Below are positions 15,083 through 22,649 of a stretch of 31,042 nt of DNA, in pieces. Origin of the DNA: Alphaproteobacteria bacterium UBA3612 (GTDB lineage: Bacteria > Pseudomonadota > Alphaproteobacteria > Sphingomonadales > Sphingomonadaceae); assembly GCA_002375465.1 (NCBI GenBank), contig DFLT01000017.1, positions 306,770-337,811 of the forward strand, in the 5' to 3' direction. The notes below the pieces were generated by a model that was not told the origin of the DNA, did no database searches, and saw only the letters and a program-made list of their open reading frames with translations. Both the position numbers and the translations under genes were made by a program. The stretch's first letter is position 1. Every line of letters starts with the position of its first letter.

Positions 15083-16929
15083 TGAGACACCCGCAAATAG
15101 CCGATGTTGCGGCCGATCTTCTCAAAAACCTCTTCCAGTTCACCAGCCCGCCCGCTGTCTGCCTGATAATAATCGTCGGTGCTGCTGGCGCACTTGCGCA
15201 ATGCTTCTTCGTCCGTGTCTCCCACGTCTCTAGTAAAGGCTACAGTATGCACCTGGATCCCCTGCTGCTTCGCATATTCGCAAAGCATACGAAAACGGGC
15301 GCGATGTTGGTTCCCGGTGCTGGAGCCGGTGTCTGGCCGAACATGATTTCGATAATCTGATGCGAATTCGATGCCGTAAGCTGAGTAAGAATGGCCTGAG
15401 GTGTCCATCGTACCATCGGTCATGAATATGAGGTATTTGGCAACGGGTCGGCCCGGTCGACCCCCGGCTCCACCCACCGGCCAGGTATCAGTATTTATGA
15501 ACGGTGCTTCGTTCGACAGAAGCGCTATGCCCCAATACATGCCGATATTGTGATAGGTGCCGCCTGCCGGCACCAGCGTGTCAATCGCAGCTTCCAAATG
15601 GGACTGAGGATGCTCATCCAGCAGTTCGACGGGGGAGGGACAACCGCTATTGGGTCCCGGTCTTTTCGGATCCGTAGAGGCAGACGGATAGTAGGACGCG
15701 TTATAATAGCCTTCGTTAAGGACGCCGGGTTGGGGTCCTGTGCGATTATCTCGCACCGTATAAACAATTCGGCGATCCAAATTCGTGTCGTCGGTATATA
15801 CGCCGAAGACCGGATCGTTTCTCAGCGGATCACCAGAATTTGGCCATGTGTACGTCGCCTGAGAAGAAATAGAATTTGGCGTGACAAGATAAGGTTGCCA
15901 TTTCGGCACTCCATTGCCGGGAGCCTCGTCGATAATGTCCCAAGCACCGGCGGGAATAGAGCCGTAGGGGTCCCCAGCATCAATACTTTGGATCGTCGTC
16001 CGCATTTCGACGCATCCCTTCCAATCGTAAGGTCCGATCGAACCGTCCCGTCCCCGCGCAATAAAATTTGTCAGATCGAACGTCTGTTTGCCAAAACGGG
16101 GATTGACGCGGCGCCACTGCTGATCATAATTTCGATTTCCGCTCGAGCAGTAATAATTCCAATAATCGCATTTTCTTGGGGTGTATTCTAAGGAGTAGTA
16201 ATGAGAATTTGTCTGCTCGACATATTCAACATTTTCATCCATTAGTTGGTGACCAATATTAACTGTTTGACTGTATGGTACAATGCCAACTCTTACGCGT
16301 AATCCTGCTTTGTTTAATTGATCCCTCAGTGTTCCCATAATGGAAACAAATCGCTTCGCTGCCCGCTTCAGCTCGTTAATGCGTTCATTATTATAACCGT
16401 ATGAGCGGTCGAGATCCCATTGCATGGAACCTGTAGTATCCAGCACAAGGACGACATCTACATTGCTTCCTGAGCGCACAGACGAACAGCTTAGAGAAAT
16501 CGGCAGATTTTCGACGCCCACGACTCTCATCATGGTTGTCGGGATAGAGGTACGCAACGTCAGGGATAGCTCGCCAGACGTGTCGTCGAGCGAGGCTTCC
16601 CAATTTACAGTTTCAGAGTTGAAAAGGCCGTCCTGAAAGTTGAAATCAACGAAATTATCGATCTCGCGGGAGCCGGCATCATCGCCTCCCATGACGGGAA
16701 CGTCGTCGCCCTCCATGACTTTTCGTCCGGCAAGTGCGGCAGCATCGCAGGTTTGCGCGAGCCTGGCCTCCGCCATATAACCCCGGGTCAGGTCTATGCC
16801 GCCACCGATGGCCCCCAGCAGCGGAAAAACCGCCGCCGTGACGATGACGAGTGCATTGCCGGCCTCATCGCGGGCCAGACGGCGCAATATCCCCGTTGAT
16901 CCCGCAGGCCTCGCCGTCTTTCGGTTCAT
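15079..16929 (-). CDS. TadG-like pilus-assembly protein with von Willebrand factor A domain
   Basis: A 616-residue protein. The N-terminal segment (DEAGNALVIVTAAVFPLLGA and the following helix with AQTCDAAALAGRK) is the TadE/Flp-like anchor of TadG proteins. The vWA domain begins VVLVLDTTGSM, a MIDAS-like D-x-x-G-S motif near residue 175. It continues through ELKRAAKRFVSIM and VRVGIVPYSQTVNIG and resumes near the C-terminus with YLIFMTDGTMDT and QGIQVHTVAF. Between them lies a long insertion, rich in Tyr, Asn and Trp near 16141-16320, where local GC falls to about 37%. ATG at 16929 has AGGA 6 bases upstream. Open frame to 17061 was not used because it overlaps the divergent gene. It probably acts at the cell surface in adhesion or pilus assembly. 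No TadA, TadB, TadC or secretin genes accompany it. Confidence 0.85.
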   Translation of the reverse strand: MNRKTARPAGSTGILRRLARDEAGNALVIVTAAVFPLLGAIGGGIDLTRGYMAEARLAQTCDAAALAGRKVMEGDDVPVMGGDDAGSREIDNFVDFNFQDGLFNSETVNWEASLDDTSGELSLTLRTSIPTTMMRVVGVENLPISLSCSSVRSGSNVDVVLVLDTTGSMQWDLDRSYGYNNERINELKRAAKRFVSIMGTLRDQLNKAGLRVRVGIVPYSQTVNIGHQLMDENVEYVEQTNSHYYSLEYTPRKCDYWNYYCSSGNRNYDQQWRRVNPRFGKQTFDLTNFIARGRDGSIGPYDWKGCVEMRTTIQSIDAGDPYGSIPAGAWDIIDEAPGNGVPKWQPYLVTPNSISSQATYTWPNSGDPLRNDPVFGVYTDDTNLDRRIVYTVRDNRTGPQPGVLNEGYYNASYYPSASTDPKRPGPNSGCPSPVELLDEHPQSHLEAAIDTLVPAGGTYHNIGMYWGIALLSNEAPFINTDTWPVGGAGGRPGRPVAKYLIFMTDGTMDTSGHSYSAYGIEFASDYRNHVRPDTGSSTGNQHRARFRMLCEYAKQQGIQVHTVAFTRDVGDTDEEALRKCASSTDDYYQADSGRAGELEEVFEKIGRNIGYLRVSQ

Positions 16930-17047
16930 GTTTCGTCCTGTTGCCCCGGTGTGCCGCCCGGACCCATAAAGACGGCAATTGCACCCATTTCGCCGCAGCG
17001 TTACGCGAACAAGGCTAAGGAGCGCTTCATGAACAGGGTTAAGGCAA

Positions 17048-17566
17048 TTGGTTAACGACAAAACGGCATCTTCTGCTGACGCAATACTGGACCAATTGCG
17101 CGCCGAGGCGCCGGCGCGTTATTTCGCGACCTTGTTCCTGCCCGCGCCGCTGCGCAGCCAGATTTCGGTCTTGCATATGTATGACCTGCGCCTGCTCTCG
17201 GTCCAAGCAGCCGGAGACGAAGTCCATCCCGCGTTGATCAAATTGGCATGGTGGCGCGACGCGATCGCTGGTCTTGGGCACCAAGCCGTGCGGGGGGAAC
17301 CGCTACTGGGCGCGATCCAGGACCGCATACCCGCGGATGCGCTTCAAGACTGGGCGGCCCTTGCGGACGCTCATATGGATCGCGTGGAACATGGCGACGC
17401 GGATGCAGTGGTTGCGGCGCGCGAACGGGCGGCGGCCGCGACCCTGGGGCACGGCCGCCTGTTGAGATCCATGACCGCTCTTCGCATAGCAGACAGAATG
17501 AAGGAGCGTTCGCTCTTGCGGCTTCAACTGGCCATGACATGGCACATCATCACCGGCCATAATTAA
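17048..17566 (+). CDS. Squalene/phytoene synthase-like protein, apparently shortened
   Basis: A 172-residue protein resembling the N-terminal half of the squalene/phytoene synthase (NDUFAF6-like) family. The relevant segment runs APARYFATLFLPAPLRSQI, then LHMYDLRL and ALIKLAWWRDAI. The C-terminal LLRLQLAMTWHIITGHN resembles the end of longer sphingomonad homologues. The central helices with the second Asp-rich motif of true synthases are not visible, so an internal deletion or a non-catalytic role is likely. The probable start is TTG at 17048, with AGGG 9 bases upstream. It diverges from tadG, with 118 bases between starts, and ends 14 bases before the EF-hand gene, suggesting an operon. The frame is open with no internal stop. 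Function cannot be assigned with confidence. Confidence 0.65.
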   Translation: MVNDKTASSADAILDQLRAEAPARYFATLFLPAPLRSQISVLHMYDLRLLSVQAAGDEVHPALIKLAWWRDAIAGLGHQAVRGEPLLGAIQDRIPADALQDWAALADAHMDRVEHGDADAVVAARERAAAATLGHGRLLRSMTALRIADRMKERSLLRLQLAMTWHIITGHN

Positions 17567-17580
17567 TTGGGGCGCTTAAC

Positions 17581-18063
17581 ATGAAGGGGTGGAGACGCGC
17601 GGCACTGCTGCTGCTGATCGCAATATTGGTGGCGGCCGCCGTCATCGCTTGGCTGCGGCAACCCGATCCGGTCGGTGTTCCACCGCCGCCCCCCATGACG
17701 GATGTCCCGGGTCAGGTGGCGGCGGTGACGCAGGACTCATGCCCCCCCACACCGGCTTGCGAGCCCGTGGCTTCGCCGCCGCCCGCGCCAAAGGCGGACC
17801 CGGCATTGCGCGAACAACGCCGGTTCAACCGCAATGATCGAGACAAGGACGGCGTCGTGGCGAAAGAGGAGTATCTCCATTCCCGCCAGCGAAGCTTTGA
17901 CAAGATGGACGAGAATGGTGACGGACGCATTGATTTTACGGAATATTCCGTGAAGCAGAGGGAGCGCTTCGACAATTCGGACTGTGACTCCAGTGGCACT
18001 TTGACGCCTACCGAATTCGCCTCGACCGCCACGCGGAAGGACGCCCCAGAACCGGATTGTTAA
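17581..18063 (+). CDS. Membrane-anchored EF-hand calcium-binding protein
   Basis: A 160-residue protein. A basic N-terminus and one transmembrane helix (about residues 7-24) are followed by a Pro-rich linker with a CPPTPAC pair. Three EF-hand loops follow: 86-97 (Asp86, Asp88, Asp90, Glu97), 110-121 (Asp110, Asn112, Asp114, Glu121) and 134-145 (Asp134, Asp136, Ser138, Glu145). Each loop has the expected Gly at position 6 and an acidic residue at 12. The domain faces the periplasm if the helix is an uncleaved anchor. The gene starts 14 bases after the synthase-like gene and is probably co-transcribed. A 9-bp inverted repeat overlaps its stop codon. The likely role is calcium sensing or buffering in the envelope; the partner is unknown. 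Confidence 0.85.
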   Translation: MKGWRRAALLLLIAILVAAAVIAWLRQPDPVGVPPPPPMTDVPGQVAAVTQDSCPPTPACEPVASPPPAPKADPALREQRRFNRNDRDKDGVVAKEEYLHSRQRSFDKMDENGDGRIDFTEYSVKQRERFDNSDCDSSGTLTPTEFASTATRKDAPEPDC

Positions 18064-18072
18064 GGGGCGTCC
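18039..18072. repeat. Inverted repeat overlapping the EF-hand stop codon
   Basis: GGACGCCCC (18039-18047) and GGGGCGTCC (18064-18072) are perfect 9-bp complements separated by 16 bases that include the stop codon. No T-tract follows on either strand, so it is not a standard terminator. It may still act as a 3' stabilising hairpin between two convergent genes. Confidence 0.5.
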
Positions 18073-18097
18073 GCTTCGACGTCAGCGGCATCGGTCC

Positions 18098-20035
18098 CTA
18101 ACCGCGGCGACCCTCGATCAATGTATCCACCACAGCCGGGTCGGCCAGGGTCGAGGTATCGCCAAGGCTCGACGTATCACCCTCGGCAATCTTTCGCAGG
18201 ATCCGCCGCATGATCTTTCCAGAGCGGGTTTTTGGCAGCGCCGGCGTCAGATGAATATGGTCGGGGGTGGCAACAGGCCCAATCTCCTTCCGAACATGCT
18301 GACGCAGTTCCGCCTCCAGCTCTGGCGACATATCGACCCCGGAATTGGGTGTAACGTAACAATAGATACCTTGTCCCTTTATATCGTGGGGATAGCCCAC
18401 GACGGCTGCCTCTGCGACATCGGAGTGCAGGACAAGTGCGCTTTCGACCTCCGCGGTGCCCATACGGTGCCCGCTGACATTGATCACGTCGTCGACACGG
18501 CCGGTGATGCGGTAATATCCATTTGCGTCCCGCTTCGCGCCGTCGCCCGTGAAATAAAGGTCCTCATATGTAGAGAAATAGGTCTGGTGAAACCGCGCAT
18601 GGTCGCCATAAACGCTTCGCGCCTGGCCGGGCCAGCTTGTGGCGATGCATAGATTTCCCTCCGCTTCGCCTGCCAGTTCTGCACCATCATTGTCGACCAG
18701 CAGCGGCTGGACGCCAAACATGGGCAGGCCCGCCCATCCGGGCTTCATATCGTGGGCGCCGGGCAGGGTGGTCAGCATGATGCCGCCAGTTTCCGTCTGC
18801 CACCAGGTGTCGACGACCGGAATGCGTTCTTCACCCACAACGCGATGATACCACCGCCAGGCCTCTGGATTGATTGGCTCTCCTACGGTGCCAAGAACGC
18901 GCAGCGACGAACGGTCATATTTCGTCACCGGTCCATCACCCTCTCGCATCAACGCGCGAATTGCGGTCGGGGCAGTATAGAGAATCGACACTTTATGCTT
19001 CTCGACGATCTGCCAGAACCGGCTCTCATCGGGCCAATTCGGAACGCCTTCGAAAATCAGCTGCGTTGCGCCATTCGCCATCGGACCATAGGCGACATAG
19101 CTGTGTCCCGTAATCCATCCCACGTCTGCCGTGCAGAAGAACAAATCCTCCTCACGCTGATCGAATGCGACCGCAAAGGTCATCGCGGTCCACACCATGT
19201 AGCCGCCCGTGGTGTGCACAACGCCCTTGGGCTGACCTGTCGAACCCGATGTGTAAAGAATGAACAGAGGATCCTCAGCATTCATCGGGGCGCAGGGGCA
19301 ATCGTCATCAACGGTCGCCAGCATCTCGTGAAACCACTGATCCCGGTCCGCAGCCATATCGACATCATCGCCGGTGACCCGGACGACCAGTACACCGTCG
19401 ACACTGCGGCCGCCCGCGAGTGCGGCATCGACATTTGCCTTGAGCGGAATAGATTTTCCACCGCGCTTGCCGGCATCGGCGGTGATCACAAAGCGACTGT
19501 CGCAATCCTCTATGCGACCCCGCAAAGCCTCAGGTGAAAACCCTCCAAATACAACACTGTGGACGGCTCCGATACGAGCGCATGCCAGCATCGCCATAAC
19601 AGCCTCTGGCACCATGGGCATATATATGGTGATGCGGTCACCGCGCGTGACGCCCATGGACAAGAGAATATTGGCGAACTTCGCCACCTCTGACTTCATC
19701 TCAGCATAGCTGATCCGGCGAACGTCGGCTGCGGGATCGTCGGGTTCAAAGATGATGGCGGTCTTGTCGGGTGTGGCAAGCGCGTGTCGATCGACGGCAT
19801 TCCAGCACGCGTTCAGTTCGCCGTCCTCGAACCATTTGATGTCGACCTTGGGTGCAAAGCGCCAATTGCCGGCAACCGTCGGGGACTTCATCCAATCCAA
19901 GCGGCGTGCCTGTTCCAGCCAAAAGGCCTCAGGATCGCTCAACGATTGCTTATGAAGGCTCTTATAGTCTGTGTCGGTGCAATTCGTCGCCGAACGGGCA
20001 GCGGCAGGTACCGGCACGAGCGCTTCATCATCCAT
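18098..20035 (-). CDS. acsA: Acetyl-coenzyme A synthetase
   Basis: A 645-residue AMP-forming acetate-CoA ligase. It activates acetate through acetyl-AMP to acetyl-CoA in the cytoplasm. The N-terminal ACS domain includes WFEDGELNACWNAVDRH. The adenylate-forming core has the P-loop-like YTSGSTGQPKGVVHTTGGYM and VDTWWQTETGG. The C-terminal domain carries YYRITGRVDDVINVSGHRMGT and PKTRSGKIMRRILRK, where the catalytic lysine is typically controlled by reversible acetylation. Full length matches the family. ATG at 20035 follows GGGAGAG. An AT-rich island with a perfect 14-bp palindrome (20058-20071) lies just upstream and probably holds the promoter. The gene is monocistronic, convergent with the EF-hand gene and divergent from mazG. 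Confidence 0.96.
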   Translation of the reverse strand: MDDEALVPVPAAARSATNCTDTDYKSLHKQSLSDPEAFWLEQARRLDWMKSPTVAGNWRFAPKVDIKWFEDGELNACWNAVDRHALATPDKTAIIFEPDDPAADVRRISYAEMKSEVAKFANILLSMGVTRGDRITIYMPMVPEAVMAMLACARIGAVHSVVFGGFSPEALRGRIEDCDSRFVITADAGKRGGKSIPLKANVDAALAGGRSVDGVLVVRVTGDDVDMAADRDQWFHEMLATVDDDCPCAPMNAEDPLFILYTSGSTGQPKGVVHTTGGYMVWTAMTFAVAFDQREEDLFFCTADVGWITGHSYVAYGPMANGATQLIFEGVPNWPDESRFWQIVEKHKVSILYTAPTAIRALMREGDGPVTKYDRSSLRVLGTVGEPINPEAWRWYHRVVGEERIPVVDTWWQTETGGIMLTTLPGAHDMKPGWAGLPMFGVQPLLVDNDGAELAGEAEGNLCIATSWPGQARSVYGDHARFHQTYFSTYEDLYFTGDGAKRDANGYYRITGRVDDVINVSGHRMGTAEVESALVLHSDVAEAAVVGYPHDIKGQGIYCYVTPNSGVDMSPELEAELRQHVRKEIGPVATPDHIHLTPALPKTRSGKIMRRILRKIAEGDTSSLGDTSTLADPAVVDTLIEGRRG

Positions 20036-20057
20036 TCAATCTCTCCCATAATTTAAC

Positions 20058-20071
20058 ATAATATATATTAT
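20058..20071. promoter_or_regulatory. AT-rich palindrome upstream of acsA
   Basis: ATAATATATATTAT is perfectly self-complementary and sits in an AT-rich island 22 bases upstream of the acsA start. It could be a promoter -10 region, an operator or an intrinsic bend. No regulator can be named from sequence. Confidence 0.4.
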
Positions 20072-20171
20072 CAACCAAAGATACGGTTGCGCTTGGGCAT
20101 CCGAACCGCTGGCCTGCACCTGCCCCTTGTGACATGAATTGGTGGCCTATGGCTATCGTCGAGGGTGAAAG

Positions 20172-20963
20172 ATGACACGTGAACAAAAATTACAAACGGA
20201 GATCGTGCGCCTGCGCGAAATCATGGCTGCTTTGCGCGATCCGGATACAGGATGCCCCTGGGATCTTGAGCAGAATTTCAAAACCATCGCACCCTATACG
20301 ATCGAGGAAGCGTACGAGGTCGCCGACGCAATCGACACTGGGGATCGTGACGAGTTGCGCGGCGAACTCGGCGACCTTTTGCTCCAGGTAATCTATCATT
20401 CCCGAATGGCGGAAGAAGAAGGCGCCTTTGATCTGGCGGAGGTCGTCACGGGCATCGCGGATAAGATGGTTGCGCGTCATCCACACGTCTTCGGTGCTAA
20501 GGAGGTCAAAGATGCAGCGTCGCAAACCCAGGCATGGGAAGATATGAAGGCAGCAGAACGTGGCAGTGCCAGCGCCCTGGAGGGGGTGGCGCGCGCCCTA
20601 CCCGCATTAATGCGGGCCGAAAAACTTCAAAAGCGTGCGTCACGACAAGGTTTCGACTGGCCCGATACTAGCGGTCCGCGCGAGAAAATATTGGAGGAAC
20701 TGACCGAACTGGAAGATGCCGGTAGCGATGCCGAGCGTCGGCATGAAGCCGGTGACCTGCTTTTTTCCGCCGTGAACCTGATAAGGCATATGAAAATCGA
20801 TCCGGAAGTTGCCTTGCGGAAAGCGAATGACCGTTTTGAAAAACGCTTCCGCTATGTCGAAACACAGGCTGCGACACCGCTGAAGGCGATGTCGCTCGAC
20901 GACCTGGACGCCCTATGGGCCGAGGCAAAGCAAGCCGAAAAACACCGGACCGGCGAGCGCTAG
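20172..20963 (+). CDS. mazG: Nucleoside triphosphate pyrophosphohydrolase MazG
   Basis: A 263-residue MazG protein with two tandem MazG repeats. It hydrolyses (d)NTPs to the monophosphate and pyrophosphate, cleaning damaged nucleotides and influencing ppGpp. Repeat 1 has CPWDLEQNFKTIAPYTIEEAYEV followed by the metal-binding ELRGELGDLLLQV pattern (E-x-x-E, then E-x-x-D). Repeat 2 has ILEELTELEDA and HEAGDLLFSAVNLIRH. The motif RHPHVFG closes the first repeat as usual. ATG at 20172 follows GAGGGTGAAAG. It diverges from acsA across about 136 bases and is convergent with hflX, 25 bases apart. The length is standard and the assignment is secure. Confidence 0.95.
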   Translation: MTREQKLQTEIVRLREIMAALRDPDTGCPWDLEQNFKTIAPYTIEEAYEVADAIDTGDRDELRGELGDLLLQVIYHSRMAEEEGAFDLAEVVTGIADKMVARHPHVFGAKEVKDAASQTQAWEDMKAAERGSASALEGVARALPALMRAEKLQKRASRQGFDWPDTSGPREKILEELTELEDAGSDAERRHEAGDLLFSAVNLIRHMKIDPEVALRKANDRFEKRFRYVETQAATPLKAMSLDDLDALWAEAKQAEKHRTGER

Positions 20964-20988
20964 CACGGACGTTCAGCGGCGAATGGTC

Positions 20989-22206
20989 CTAAAGCGCATT
21001 AAACCGCGCATATTCGCGCTCGCCAAGACGTACCGACATCAGCATCGTTTCACCTTTCAGCGTCCGATCAAGCACGCGGCCATGCGCCTCCAGCCACGCC
21101 ATTCTCTCGCCATCGGTAACCGGAACCGAAATTTCATATATCTTGGACGCAGCGAGAAGAATGGCTGCCAGGCGCTCGCGAAATACCTCGATGCCGTCAC
21201 CCGTTACCGCTGACAAGGGAACGTGCAACTCGTCATCTGGTAAGGCAAGTTCATCGTCGATCAGGTCGATCTTGTTAAGCACCTCCATGATCGGAACATC
21301 GCCGCTTCTTTCAATGCCGAGCTCGGTCAGTACGGCGTACACATCTTCAGCTTGCGCTGCGGAGTCGGGGTGCGAGGCGTCGCGTACGTGGACAATCACG
21401 TCCGCCTCCAGCACCTCCTCAAGCGTGGCACGAAAGGCAGCGACGAGCTGGGTCGGCAAATCCGAGATAAAGCCCACCGTGTCCGACATGATGACCTTGT
21501 CGATTTCGGGCAGTTCGACGGCTCGCATGGTGGGATCCAGCGTCGCGAACAGCAGATCCTCCGCCATGACGTCCGCGCCCGTTAAACGATTGAACAGGGT
21601 CGATTTTCCCGCATTGGTGTAGCCAACGAGCGCGACAATCGGAAAGGGCGCCTTCTGCCGCCGCTCCCGATGCAATGTGCGGGTTCGTGTGACCTGTTCC
21701 AATTCGCGGCGAATGCGTGCCATGCGGTCACGGATCAGGCGGCGGTCCGTTTCGATCTGCGTTTCGCCGGGGCCGCCCAGAAAGCCAAAGCCGCCGCGCT
21801 GCCTCTCCAGGTGGGTCCAGGACCGAACGAGCCGGCTTGCCTGGTACTCCAGATGCGCAAGTTCCACCTGCAGCCGGCCTTCATGCGTCGCCGCCCGCTC
21901 ACCAAAAATCTCGAGAATAAGGCCGGTGCGGTCGATCACCTTTATACCGGTCTCCCTCTCCAGATTACGCTGCTGCAGCGGGCTGAGCGACCCGTCCACG
22001 ACGATCAGCTCGACATCCTTGCTGGCTGCGCGTTCCTTCAGCGCCTCTACCTGACCACTGCCGAACAATGTGGCAGGTTTCGGCGCGCGTACGCGCACCA
22101 CGTCGCTGTCCACCACCTCAAGTGCGATGGCGGATGAAAGATTTACCGCCTCTTCCAGTCGCGCAAGAGGCTCCCGCGGGTTCGCGGCGCGGCTAAGGTC
22201 GGGCAA
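20989..22206 (-). CDS. hflX: Ribosome-associated GTPase HflX
   Basis: About 405 residues counted from TTG at 22206. HflX is a GTPase that splits stalled or stressed ribosomes. The N-terminal HflX domain (LFGSGQVEALKE, IVVDGSLSPLQQRNLER, KVIDRTGLILEIF) leads to GGPGETQIETDRR. The GTPase domain has G1 GYTNAGKSTLFN, G3 DTVGFI and G4 NKID. The length is normal to slightly short. The frame stays open above the TTG to 22272 and encodes a stretch that looks conserved (EEVAGRAYGARTLVILPDL) but contains no ATG, GTG or other TTG. Initiation may therefore use ATT (22266) or ATC (22257), or be coupled to hfq upstream. The gene follows hfq on the same strand, the classic hfq-hflX pair. Confidence 0.92.
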   Translation of the reverse strand: MPDLSRAANPREPLARLEEAVNLSSAIALEVVDSDVVRVRAPKPATLFGSGQVEALKERAASKDVELIVVDGSLSPLQQRNLERETGIKVIDRTGLILEIFGERAATHEGRLQVELAHLEYQASRLVRSWTHLERQRGGFGFLGGPGETQIETDRRLIRDRMARIRRELEQVTRTRTLHRERRQKAPFPIVALVGYTNAGKSTLFNRLTGADVMAEDLLFATLDPTMRAVELPEIDKVIMSDTVGFISDLPTQLVAAFRATLEEVLEADVIVHVRDASHPDSAAQAEDVYAVLTELGIERSGDVPIMEVLNKIDLIDDELALPDDELHVPLSAVTGDGIEVFRERLAAILLAASKIYEISVPVTDGERMAWLEAHGRVLDRTLKGETMLMSVRLGEREYARFNAL

Positions 22207-22316
22207 AATGACGAGCGTACGCGCGCCATAGGCGCGGCCCGCGACCTCTTCCGTGATGGTGCTAATTGGCCAATCCGTTCATTGGTTCGGCCCACAGCAC
22301 CAGAAGTAGGCAGCGG

Positions 22317-22562
22317 TCACTCGCCATCAACGTCCTCTTCTTCGAATAATTGGACAGGGCCCGACGGCATAACGGTCGAAATGGCATGTTTGTAGACAAG
22401 CTGAGATTGCCCTTCCCGCCGCAGCAGGACGCAAAAATTGTCGAACCAGGTAACGTTCCCTTGCAACTTCACGCCGTTGACCAGGAACATCGTGACCGGC
22501 ATCTTCGCCTTCCGGATGGCGTTGAGGAAGGTATCCTGAAGATTATTCGACTTTTCTGCCAT
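22317..22562 (-). CDS. hfq: RNA chaperone Hfq
   Basis: An 81-residue Sm-like protein that forms a hexameric ring and promotes sRNA-mRNA pairing. The Sm1 motif region (PVTMFLVNGVKLQGNVTWFD) and the Sm2 motif (VYKHAISTVMPS) are intact. The C-terminal tail is short and acidic, as usual in alphaproteobacteria. ATG at 22562 is chosen because CAGGAG lies 8 bases upstream; an in-frame ATG at 22583 would add seven residues and lacks a ribosome-binding site. It lies between ntrX and hflX, all on the minus strand, with 87 bases to ntrX. Confidence 0.96.
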   Translation of the reverse strand: MAEKSNNLQDTFLNAIRKAKMPVTMFLVNGVKLQGNVTWFDNFCVLLRREGQSQLVYKHAISTVMPSGPVQLFEEEDVDGE

Positions 22563-22649
22563 GCGGCCACTCCTGTTTGGCATGAATTTGAACCCCCTAC
22601 CCTAGCGCTGCACCGCAGCATTGGAAGCGTGGAGATCGCTCGAAACAGT

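Noticed and set aside
16930..17061. 44-residue N-terminal extension of the TadG-like protein
   Set aside because: It would overlap the divergent gene start, lacks a ribosome-binding site and is Arg/Cys-rich without a family match. ATG 16929 has a good site.
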